Shown one piece after another: positions 1 to 6,940 of a DNA stretch of 8,934 nucleotides. This DNA is from Chitinophaga pinensis (GTDB taxonomy: Bacteria > Bacteroidota > Bacteroidia > Chitinophagales > Chitinophagaceae): NCBI GenBank assembly GCA_945872805.1, contig CAMCBE010000057.1, positions 1 to 8,934 of the forward strand. The letters run 5' to 3'. Within the stretch, counting starts at the first letter, position 1, and the number at the start of each line of letters is the position of its first letter. The position numbers were made by a program, and so were the translations under genes. Under the pieces are notes generated by a model, which was given only the letters and a program-made list of their open reading frames with translations, ran no database searches and was not told where the DNA came from.

Positions 1-895
1 TATCTTCTGGGTTCATTTTGGCATCTTGAAGGGAAGCACGCATAACGTTTAATGCACCCAATCCTTCAGGATGTGGAGCAGTAATATGATGTGCGTCTGC
101 CGTTGCACCACCACCACCGATCTCTGCATAAATGGTTGCACCCCGTCTAACAGCATGCTCATATTCTTCAAGTACTAATGCACCACTTCCTTCGCCCATA
201 ACAAAGCCATCACGGTCTTTGTCGAAAGGCCTTGAAGCTGTTTTTGGGTCATCATTGCGTTCACTCAGTGCTTTCATGGCATTGAATCCTGCAACGCCTG
301 CATCACATACCACTGCCTCACTACCACCTGCGATCATAACATCAGCTTTCCCAAGTTGAATATAATGGGTTGCTTCAATTAAAGCATGAGTAGAGGAAGC
401 GCATGCGCTAACAACGGCGAAGTTCGGACCACGGAAACCATGTCGCATTGATATATGCCCGGCAGCAATATCAAGGATCATTTTTGGAATGAAAAAAGGA
501 TTGAACCGAGGGGTTCCATCACCTTTTGCATAAGCCATTACTTCTTCTTGAAAAGTAAGCAAGCCCCCAATTCCACTGGAAAAAATCACACCTGTTCGAT
601 CTGGGTTGACCGTCTCCTTGCTAATTCCAGCTTGTTTGATGGCCTCATCACTAGCTACGATAGCCAATTGAGCAAAACGATCGATCTTACGCGCTTCTTT
701 TCTATCAAGATAAGCGACTGGATCAAATCCTTTTACCTCACAAGCAAATCGTGTCTTAAATTTTGTTGCATCAAATAGAGTTATTCCATCGGCACCAGAT
801 ACGCCATTCAGTAAACCACTCCAGTAATCTGGGCCAGTATTGCCTATAGGCGTAATGGCACCAATGCCTGTAACAACAACTCGTTTTAATTCCAT
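1..895 (-). CDS. fabF: Beta-ketoacyl-ACP synthase II (FabF), 3' end cut by the window edge
   Basis: This enzyme condenses malonyl-ACP with acyl-ACP in the elongation step of cytosolic type II fatty acid synthesis. The frame is open from the ATG at 893-895 to the left edge, giving 298 complete residues of a protein usually about 415 long. The start MELKRVVVTGIGAITPIGN is the classic KAS N-terminus. The nucleophile motif VVSACASSTHA places the active-site Cys at residue 165 (codon 401-403), close to Cys163 of E. coli FabF. RPFDKDRDGFVMGEG, which follows the catalytic site in KAS II proteins, is also present. The two catalytic His motifs expected further on fall beyond the window, so completeness cannot be judged. 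The gene starts 32 bases after acpP on the same strand, and the two are very probably cotranscribed. No strong Shine-Dalgarno sequence is seen before the ATG, which is normal in Bacteroidetes. FabB is the alternative, but the length of the conserved stretches and the acpP linkage favour FabF. Confidence 0.96.
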   Translation of the reverse strand, partial: MELKRVVVTGIGAITPIGNTGPDYWSGLLNGVSGADGITLFDATKFKTRFACEVKGFDPVAYLDRKEARKIDRFAQLAIVASDEAIKQAGISKETVNPDRTGVIFSSGIGGLLTFQEEVMAYAKGDGTPRFNPFFIPKMILDIAAGHISMRHGFRGPNFAVVSACASSTHALIEATHYIQLGKADVMIAGGSEAVVCDAGVAGFNAMKALSERNDDPKTASRPFDKDRDGFVMGEGSGALVLEEYEHAVRRGATIYAEIGGGGATADAHHITAPHPEGLGALNVMRASLQDAKMNPED

Positions 896-927
896 ATGTG
901 ATGAGATAAGAAACAGGGAATCCCTAT

Positions 928-1164
928 TTACTTAGCATGCTCCTCAAGATAAGTTACAGCTTGACCAACAGTGGTGATGGTTTCAGCTTGCTCATCTGGA
1001 ATAGAGATATTGAATTCTTTTTCGAATTCCATGATCAACTCTACTGTATCAAGTGAATCGGCTCCTAGATCGTTTGTGAATGAAGCCTCAGGGGTTACCT
1101 CTGCCTCGTCAACACCCAGTTTGTCAACAATAATTTTCTTTACTCTTGTTGCAATGTCTGACAT
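928..1164 (-). CDS. acpP: Acyl carrier protein
   Basis: ACP carries the growing acyl chain on a 4'-phosphopantetheine arm through each step of type II fatty acid synthesis. The product has 78 residues, the normal length, and is strongly acidic. The phosphopantetheine attachment motif LGADSLDTVELIMEFE is intact, with the modified Ser at residue 37 (codon 1054-1056). Helix I (SDIATRVKKIIVDKLGV) and the C-terminal helix ending in TYLEEHAK are typical. The gene is first in an acpP-fabF pair, an order common in Bacteroidetes, where rnc often follows fabF outside this window. A good Bacteroidetes-type promoter lies just upstream and implies a leader of only about 20 bases. Confidence 0.98.
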   Translation of the reverse strand: MSDIATRVKKIIVDKLGVDEAEVTPEASFTNDLGADSLDTVELIMEFEKEFNISIPDEQAETITTVGQAVTYLEEHAK

Positions 1165-1190
1165 GATTGTTAAGTTTGGTTTAATGATGG

Positions 1191-1219
1191 CAAAAATAAA
1201 CTATTTGGAACAAAAACAA
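1191..1219 (-). promoter_or_regulatory. Candidate Bacteroidetes sigma promoter for acpP-fabF
   Basis: Read on the minus strand, a TTG at 1217-1219 is followed after exactly 18 bases by TATTTTTG at 1191-1198. This matches the Bacteroidetes -7 consensus TAnnTTTG at every fixed position and uses an acceptable spacing. It lies 27 bases before the acpP ATG, so transcription would begin roughly 20 bases upstream of the gene. The assignment is by motif and position only. Confidence 0.6.
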
Positions 1220-1385
1220 TTTTTCAGACACACTTCTATGAATTTATTTTTATGAACAATGCCATCCAACATAAAATGAACGAAAATTGAGTACATTAAA
1301 GGTCCGATTTTGTCCCCGATAGACCATTTTTACAAAAAATGCTTTTTAGCGTCTTACCTCCACCCATTTTGAATTAATTTGTGGT

Positions 1386-1817
1386 ATGTCAATAAAGATA
1401 ATAGACTATAATTCAATAGAATACCGAGAAATGATTAATCTTAGGATGGAAATCCTAAGAAAGCCACTTGGTCTTAGTTTTACCCCCGAAACGCTCGAGA
1501 AAGAAAAGGACGATACCTTGATTGGAGCATTTGACGATGAAAAAATTACAGCGTGTTGTATTTTAACTAAAATCGATTCTACTATAATTCAGTTACGCCA
1601 AATGGCCGTTCATCCAAAAATGGAAAGAAATGGATTAGGCGCATCAATTTTAGCCTTCGCGGAGAATATAGCTCGGCACGCAGGCTTTCGTATTCTCATA
1701 ATGCATGCTAGAAAAACTGCTGTAGGCTTTTACGAAAAACAAGGATACGAAATTCTCGGAGATGAATTCTTGGAAGTATCCGTACCTCATTATGAAATGA
1801 GGAAAAAACTTAGCTGA
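1386..1817 (+). CDS. GNAT family N-acetyltransferase, small single domain (ElaA/YitI-like)
   Basis: This is a predicted cytosolic acetyl-CoA-dependent acetyltransferase of 143 residues with unknown acceptor. The GNAT fold is recognisable: an N-terminal stretch with LRMEILRKPLG (residues 19-29), beta-4 plus motif A as LRQMAVHPKMERNGLGA (70-86) with the acetyl-CoA pyrophosphate loop at RNGLGA, then IMHARKTAVGFYEKQGY (105-121), the motif B region in which the Tyr of FYEKQGY often acts as general acid. The ending VPHYEMRKKL resembles ElaA/YitI-type members. The first loop position is Glu where Gln/Arg is commoner. The gene diverges from acpP and converges on the next gene with only 3 bases between stop codons. 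The ATG at 1386 is the only reasonable start. An imperfect TTAATTTG (1374-1381) sits too close to the start to be a convincing promoter. Acceptor specificity cannot be inferred from context. Confidence 0.9.
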   Translation: MSIKIIDYNSIEYREMINLRMEILRKPLGLSFTPETLEKEKDDTLIGAFDDEKITACCILTKIDSTIIQLRQMAVHPKMERNGLGASILAFAENIARHAGFRILIMHARKTAVGFYEKQGYEILGDEFLEVSVPHYEMRKKLS

Positions 1818-1820
1818 GTT

Positions 1821-2300
1821 TTAGGTATTGTTAATGCCGGTCTTGAATATACGCCTCGCTTCATCAAGCGCTGATGAATCAGTGAATGCATTCTTAGGAA
1901 TCAAAAAGAAAGTCTTATCATCAAAGTATAAATGAAAAAAACCAGGCGTTTCGTAATAGCGCTGAAACTCCCTCCAAGCCCACGTTCTCCTACCTGAAGA
2001 TGTTTGTATATAAAAATGTTGCTCTTCAATAAAGACATCAAATTGATCTTTAAACGTTTTACTTTTTCTATAAATCAAAGCCGGTAACCAAATCCAAAAG
2101 GCTCCCATCATTGAAATCCATAATACAGAACTCATCAAAAAAGGCAGTGGTGAGATAAGCTTAAAAGCATATAATACAGCAGCAAATAAGGCAAACACAT
2201 TCACAAGGATCATCATGATCTTTATCTCCCTGCGGGAAATAAAATGATACCGCAATGCCTGCAACACTTTCGACTTTTCATATTTTATATTCAATTCCAT
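1821..2300 (-). CDS. YcxB-like two-TM membrane protein
   Basis: This 159-residue protein is of unknown function. It starts with a short hydrophilic N-terminus, followed by two adjacent hydrophobic segments at about residues 27-48 and 53-76 that form a membrane hairpin. Next comes a soluble domain (about 85-155) with an aromatic beta-rich pattern: HFYIQTSSGRRTWAWREF, then FFHLYFDDKTFFLIPKNAF, then a final helix (SSALDEARRIFKTG). The W..F...Y....FFLY...FFLIPK.AF arrangement is typical of the YcxB-like C-terminal domain. Members of that family are small membrane proteins without an assigned role. The gene is monocistronic: it converges with the GNAT gene downstream, and the terminator of nrdJ lies upstream of it. 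The family assignment is from pattern memory and is moderate. That the gene is real and membrane-bound is more certain. Confidence 0.8.
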   Translation of the reverse strand: MELNIKYEKSKVLQALRYHFISRREIKIMMILVNVFALFAAVLYAFKLISPLPFLMSSVLWISMMGAFWIWLPALIYRKSKTFKDQFDVFIEEQHFYIQTSSGRRTWAWREFQRYYETPGFFHLYFDDKTFFLIPKNAFTDSSALDEARRIFKTGINNT

Positions 2301-2366
2301 GAGGTTCTTTTTAACGATATGTCAACTACACTTTATTGAAGGCCATTACATTTATAATTAATGATG

Positions 2367-2396
2367 CAAATTAAACATTAACCTCTTTCTATTCAA
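2367..2396 (-). promoter_or_regulatory. Possible weak promoter for the YcxB-like gene
   Basis: On the minus strand TTG (2394-2396) is followed after 19 bases by TTAATTTG (2367-2374), one mismatch from TAnnTTTG. It lies downstream of the nrdJ terminator and would give a leader of about 60 bases. In AT-rich DNA such a match can occur by chance. Confidence 0.3.
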
Positions 2397-2429
2397 GCTA
2401 TTTTGCACAATAAACCAATCCTGGATCAT

Positions 2430-2460
2430 AAAAAAAGGCCAACCAAAAATGGTCGGCCTT
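2430..2460 (-). terminator. Intrinsic terminator of nrdJ
   Basis: On the minus strand a 10-base-pair stem forms between AAGGCCGACC (2451-2460) and GGTTGGCCTT (2435-2444). One pair is a G-U wobble, and the loop is six bases (ATTTTT). Bases 2434-2430 continue the T run. The hairpin begins 21 bases after the nrdJ stop codon. On the plus strand the same position has an A-C mismatch and only two Ts follow, so it acts best in the nrdJ direction. Confidence 0.9.
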
Positions 2461-2481
2461 AGAATGTATTAAATGAATAGA

Positions 2482-5400
2482 CTAGCTACAACCCATGCTA
2501 TTACCACAATTCAAGCATTTATAACAAGTGCCACTTCTTACTGTGATATGACCACATGTATTACAAGCTGGTGCATCACTTTGCATGCTCTTCATATACT
2601 CCTGAGTTCCATTTTCAGATTTAACTGCTAACGGTGCTTTCTGTTGCTTTGGGGCAGATGATACATTACCAGAAGGAGCAACTACTCTTACATCAGACAA
2701 TTCAGGTTTTGAACTTATCTCATATTTATTTTCTGGCACATCATCCCAATCATCATTTCCTGTATTCATAACTTCTGGCTTGTCTTTGATATGAACAAGA
2801 TCAGAACGATCTAAATACTCATATGCAAGGCAACGGAAGATGAAGTCTACAATAGAAGTAGTTGATTTGATATTCGGATGATCCACCATTCCTGAAGGCT
2901 CAAACTTAGTGAATACAAACTTTTCTACGAACTCTTCCAATGGAACACCATATTGAAGACCCACTGAAACCGAAATAGCAAAACAGTTCATCAAACTACG
3001 CAACGTTGAGCCTTCCTTAGCGAGATCGATAAAGATTTCTCCCAATGTATTATCATTGTATTCCCCTGTTCTAAGGAAAATAGCTTGTCCGTTGATCTTC
3101 GCTTTTTGAGTATACCCACGCCTTTTAGCAGGAAGTGTTTTGCGCTCAACAATTCTAGAAAGCTGTCTCTTCAATTTAGTATCTGGTGCTGCTTGCATCC
3201 TCTTCTGTAATTCATCAAGCAACTCATCTACAGAAAGTTTGCTAACATCAAGCATGGTGCTCTCCTGTAATTCTGCTCCTTCGTCTTCTGTTGCCTTACT
3301 TTCGCTTTTGTTGCTGAGTGGCTGACTAAGCTTAGATCCATCACGATAAAGCGCACAAGCTTTAAGCGCTAATTTCCAACTTAACAAATAGCAATCAGCA
3401 ATTTCTTCAATATTTGCCTCGTTTGGAAGATTGATTGTTTTTGAAATCGCACCACTAATGAATGGTTGCGTTGCTGCCATCATACGAATATGGCCATGTG
3501 CATGAATATATCGCTCTCCTTTCTTTCCACACTTATTAGCACAGTCAAATACTGGATAATGTTCTTTTTTCAAATGTGGTGCACCTTCAATTGTCATGGC
3601 ACCACATACATAATCATTTGCAGCATCTATCTGAGCTCCAGTAAATCCTAATGCTTGAAGCATATTCCAATCAAAGTTGAAATACTGTTCAGCCTTGAAC
3701 CCTAGACGCTGCAAACACTCTTCACCAAGTGTGTATACATTGAATACAAATCCTACTTCAAATGCAGCTAATGAAGCATCATCCAATTTTTTAATTTCTT
3801 CTGCAATAAATCCTTTCTCACTCAATGTCTGGTGGTTAATGAAAGGTGCCCCAGAGAAACTTGCAGACCCAACGGCATATTTAATAATCGAGTCTACCTC
3901 TGATGCACTGTACTTCAGGTTATTCAACGCTTGAGGAACAGACTGGTTGATAATTTTGAAATAGCCTCCACCAGAAAGTTTCTTAAACTTAACTAAAGCA
4001 AAATCAGGCTCAACACCAGTTGTATCACAATCCATAACCAGTCCAATTGTTCCAGTTGGTGCAATTACAGTTGTTTGTGCATTTCTATAGCCATACTTTT
4101 CACCAAGCTCTACAGCATCATCCCATGCTCTGCAAGCTGCTTTAAGAAGGTAATCAGGACAATCTTTTGCTTTAATACCTTGAGGTTTGATGCTTAATCC
4201 AACATATGCCCCGTCTGCATCATATGACGCAGCACGATGGTTTCTCATCACCTTAAGCATATCTTCTCTATTCTCGCTGTATCTAGGGAACGGCCCATGA
4301 ATTTTAGCAATCTCGGCAGAGGTCTTGTACGAAATACCAGTCATGATTGCAGTAATAGCACCTGCGATACCCCTTGCTTCATCACTGTCATAAGGAATAC
4401 CACTTACCATCAACATACTACCCAAATTAGCATAACCAAGTCCAAGCGTACGGTAATCATAACTAAGTTGAGCAACGTCTTTACTTGGGAATTGTGCCAT
4501 TAAAACAGAAATCTCCAACACAGTAGTCCACAACCTCACTGAATACTCAAATCCAACTACGTTAAATGAATTATCGTCTTCGTTGAAGAACTTACGCAAG
4601 TTTGCTGAAGCAAGGTTACATGCTGTGTTGTCAAGGAACATGTATTCGCTACAAGGGTTCGAAGCACGGATTGGACCACCCTTTGGACATGTATGCCACT
4701 CGTTGATTGTAGTATCATATTGAGTGCCTGGATCAGCACAACGCCAAGCGGCATAGGCTATTTTATCCCACAATGCTTTTGAAGGGACTTTCTTCATGAT
4801 CCTGCCATCCATGCGGCCTGTCAATTCCCAATCTTCTCCTTTAGCTAGTTTTTCAAAAAAAGCATTTGGTATACGAACAGAATTATTTGAATTCTGACCA
4901 CTTACTGTTTTATAAGCCTCTCCCTCGTAATCACTTGCATAACCTGCAGCAATCAAGGCAGCCACCTTTTTCTCTTCTTCAACCTTCCAATCAATAAAAG
5001 TTTCAATCTCTGGATGATCTAAATCCAAACAAACCATTTTAGCAGCACGGCGTGTTGTTCCACCACTTTTTATAGCACCCGCAGCACGATCACCAATTTT
5101 CAAGAAACTCATCAAACCAGAGGAAGTACCACCACCACTTAATTTTTCTCCTTCACCACGCAAATTTGAAAAGTTTGTTCCAACACCTGAGCCATACTTG
5201 AAAATTCTTGCTTCACGAACCCATAAGTCCATGATACCACCTTCATTAACCAAATCATCGTCTACACTAAGAATAAAACAGGCATGCGGTTGTGGACGCT
5301 CATAGGCTGAAGTTGATTTTTTAAGTTGCCCATCATTTTGATCAACATAATAGTGACCTTGAGGTTTTCCTTTAATACCATAACACTCATGTAATCCTGT

Positions 5401-5832
5401 ATTAAACCACTGAGGTGAATTTGGAACACAAGCTTGATTCAAAATAGAATACACCAATTCTTCATAAAACACAATAGCGTCTTCGGTTGTGGCAAAATAG
5501 CCATAACGCTCACCCCATACTCTCCAGCAATGAGCCATACGATGTGCAACTTGTTTTGCTGAAGTTTCACGGCCTAATGTTCCATCTTGTTGTGGAACAC
5601 CGGCTTTACGAAAATATTTTTGAGCAAGAATATCTGTAGCGATTTGGCTCCATTGTTTTGGAACCTCTACATTGGTCATTTCAAATACCACTTCACCACT
5701 CGGATTTCTAATTACCGAAGTGCGATAGTCATATTCAAACATATCATATACGTTCACTTTGTCTGAAGTGAAATGGCGCGCAAATGCTAATCCCTGATTA
5801 GTAGACATTGATTTGGATTTGGTAGTAGGCAT
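2482..5832 (-). CDS. nrdJ: Adenosylcobalamin-dependent (class II) ribonucleoside-diphosphate reductase
   Basis: NrdJ reduces ribonucleotides to deoxyribonucleotides using a radical made from adenosylcobalamin, so it needs neither a beta subunit nor oxygen. The protein has 1116 residues. Active-site signatures are intact: NSPQWFNTG (138-146), HACFILS with redox Cys185, NPCSEYMFLDNTACNLAS with radical Cys394, Glu396 and redox partner Cys405 (spacing as in known class II enzymes), and APTGTIGLVMD (591-601). A low-complexity charged linker (about 835-900) leads to a TSCPD-type domain (about 905-1005). A second linker then leads to a C-terminal cluster with Cys1090, 1093, 1103, 1106, 1109 and 1115, thought in this family to relay reducing equivalents and/or bind zinc. 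I see no N-terminal ATP-cone, so dATP activity control of the usual type is not evident. The gene stands alone, with its own candidate promoter and terminator. The ATG at 5832 is used here; the Met at 5808 is a possible alternative. No cobalamin riboswitch was found upstream. Confidence 0.97.
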   Translation of the reverse strand: MPTTKSKSMSTNQGLAFARHFTSDKVNVYDMFEYDYRTSVIRNPSGEVVFEMTNVEVPKQWSQIATDILAQKYFRKAGVPQQDGTLGRETSAKQVAHRMAHCWRVWGERYGYFATTEDAIVFYEELVYSILNQACVPNSPQWFNTGLHECYGIKGKPQGHYYVDQNDGQLKKSTSAYERPQPHACFILSVDDDLVNEGGIMDLWVREARIFKYGSGVGTNFSNLRGEGEKLSGGGTSSGLMSFLKIGDRAAGAIKSGGTTRRAAKMVCLDLDHPEIETFIDWKVEEEKKVAALIAAGYASDYEGEAYKTVSGQNSNNSVRIPNAFFEKLAKGEDWELTGRMDGRIMKKVPSKALWDKIAYAAWRCADPGTQYDTTINEWHTCPKGGPIRASNPCSEYMFLDNTACNLASANLRKFFNEDDNSFNVVGFEYSVRLWTTVLEISVLMAQFPSKDVAQLSYDYRTLGLGYANLGSMLMVSGIPYDSDEARGIAGAITAIMTGISYKTSAEIAKIHGPFPRYSENREDMLKVMRNHRAASYDADGAYVGLSIKPQGIKAKDCPDYLLKAACRAWDDAVELGEKYGYRNAQTTVIAPTGTIGLVMDCDTTGVEPDFALVKFKKLSGGGYFKIINQSVPQALNNLKYSASEVDSIIKYAVGSASFSGAPFINHQTLSEKGFIAEEIKKLDDASLAAFEVGFVFNVYTLGEECLQRLGFKAEQYFNFDWNMLQALGFTGAQIDAANDYVCGAMTIEGAPHLKKEHYPVFDCANKCGKKGERYIHAHGHIRMMAATQPFISGAISKTINLPNEANIEEIADCYLLSWKLALKACALYRDGSKLSQPLSNKSESKATEDEGAELQESTMLDVSKLSVDELLDELQKRMQAAPDTKLKRQLSRIVERKTLPAKRRGYTQKAKINGQAIFLRTGEYNDNTLGEIFIDLAKEGSTLRSLMNCFAISVSVGLQYGVPLEEFVEKFVFTKFEPSGMVDHPNIKSTTSIVDFIFRCLAYEYLDRSDLVHIKDKPEVMNTGNDDWDDVPENKYEISSKPELSDVRVVAPSGNVSSAPKQQKAPLAVKSENGTQEYMKSMQSDAPACNTCGHITVRSGTCYKCLNCGNSMGCS

Positions 5833-5888
5833 ACTGATGAAAAGTTAATTTATTGTGAAGACTACTCTTTTTTATACTGAGCAGAGTA

Positions 5889-5919
5889 CGAAAATATCTT
5901 TCCTTCCACTCTTTTCAAA
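5889..5919 (-). promoter_or_regulatory. Candidate promoter for nrdJ
   Basis: On the minus strand a full TTTG at 5916-5919 is followed after 19 bases by TATTTTCG (5889-5896), a single mismatch from the Bacteroidetes -7 element TAnnTTTG. It ends 56 bases before the nrdJ ATG. A perfect inverted repeat lies nine bases further upstream. The call rests on motif, spacing and position only. Confidence 0.5.
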
Positions 5920-5927
5920 CGTCTAAA

Positions 5928-5946
5928 TATCAACACCCTGTTGATA
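5928..5946. promoter_or_regulatory. Perfect 8+3+8 inverted repeat upstream of nrdJ; possible operator
   Basis: TATCAACA, CCC, TGTTGATA form a perfect inverted repeat with 8-base arms and a 3-base spacer. It lies just upstream of the candidate nrdJ -33 element, where an activator or repressor could act. Each arm also resembles a DnaA box (TTATCCACA): with flanking bases the right half reads TTATCAACA on the minus strand, one mismatch from that consensus. It does not resemble the NrdR box. What binds it, if anything, is unknown. Confidence 0.45.
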
Positions 5947-6104
5947 ACTGCAGCAATCCATATTGGATGTGGGTTTCGGATTTTGTTCACCCTCTCGGTA
6001 AAATATTTTTTGGTGTTGTTGCCAAAAAAAGCTAAATACTAATATCCATATATTAAACATCAAAAAAACTGATTTAGGTCACATCACTGCATTATTCAAT
6101 CGAT

Positions 6105-6846
6105 ATGTCTACACACCTTTTCACAGAACAAGTATTCATGCGCACTACCACTCTATTCTCTTTTATTATACTAATGTTAACATCCTCAAATTCCTATGCC
6201 AAAAAAAATAAATTTGTAGGATGGGGATTCATACAACAACAAATTAAACTAAATAAAAAATTTAGCCTTCACTTCAACAATAGCTATAAAACAGGTGATG
6301 ATTGGAAAAATACTGAAACCTATATAACGCTTGCTGGTATTGCCCTCGGGTTAAAAAAGATTATTCAACAGCTACAGGATATATATTTTTGTGAATAGCT
6401 AGAAAACAATCAATGATGTGCATAGCCAAATAGCGGGATACCGTATGTTTCAACAAAAGTTTTCATCTTTCAAGATAGAATCAAAACAAAAGAACGATGT
6501 ATCCCTATAGTTTTCACCCAAAACAATAAATTTATTAAAGAGGGAGAAAAATTTAATGTCAGATTTCGTTATTGGGCAAACGCAATCATTCCATTTTCCG
6601 GTATGTCACATTTTTAAAAAGGCATATATGGAGTATCTCAGGAAGAAGTCATCTTCAATGTAATTGGAGCTAAAAACACCAACAACAAAGTTTTCCGATC
6701 AATCACGGACGGTTAATGGAGTTGGATACAGGCTCAGCCATCTTGACGACATAGAATTAGGCCACCAATTCGTGTTCTCAAAAGAAAGAAATTCAGAAAC
6801 CTTCATTAATAAGGTAGTTATGCTCTGCGCATTCTTAAGATGGTAA
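6105..6846 (+). pseudogene. Decayed DUF2490-family outer-membrane protein gene
   Basis: This is a remnant of a secreted or outer-membrane beta-barrel-like protein of the DUF2490 type, whose function is unknown even when intact. The likely original start is the ATG at 6138. It begins a signal peptide (MRTTTLFSFIILMLTSSNSYA) followed by FVGWGFIQQQIKLNKKFSLH. Homology-like text then continues across changing frames: DYSTATGYIF after the A6 run at 6353-6358, HSQIAGYRMFQQKFSSFKIE after the T run at 6386-6390, ERCIPIVFTQNNKFIKEGEK and FNVRFRYWANAIIPFSG after a shift near 6482-6491, then FDQSRTVNGVGYRLSHLDDI after a shift near 6691-6696. TAG at 6400-6402 and TAA at 6615-6617 also interrupt it. That makes four frameshifts and two nonsense codons over about 235 codons, close to a full-length family member. 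The family is judged from the FDQ.R...GVGYRLS and RYW patterns. The 5' open frame alone would give a 97-residue truncated product (86 residues from 6138). Confidence 0.82.
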
Positions 6847-6940
6847 GGATAAAGTGGCAAATATCAAAACAGCAATGTTCAATTCCACTCAATTCGAAAA
6901 GTTTTTCGCACATTTGCATCATAAGTCTTTGTGAAATCGA

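Noticed and set aside
132..778. Two plus-strand open frames (132-359 and 455-778)
   Set aside because: They lie antisense to well-conserved fabF codons and look like no known protein; fabF explains the region.
971..1255. 94-codon plus-strand frame over acpP
   Set aside because: It is the antisense shadow of acpP, whose product is unmistakable.
3140..4754. Several short frames inside nrdJ on both strands
   Set aside because: All lie within the continuous 1116-codon nrdJ frame with intact motifs; none has a recognisable product or its own signals.
5833..6104. Cobalamin riboswitch or NrdR box upstream of nrdJ
   Set aside because: I looked for the conserved B12-box (GCCACTG) and for the NrdR palindrome (acaCwAtATaTwGtgt) and saw neither.
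6664..6846. 60-codon plus-strand frame as an independent small gene
   Set aside because: Its FDQSRTVNGVGYRLS text continues the DUF2490 remnant from upstream frames, so it is the 3' piece of the pseudogene.
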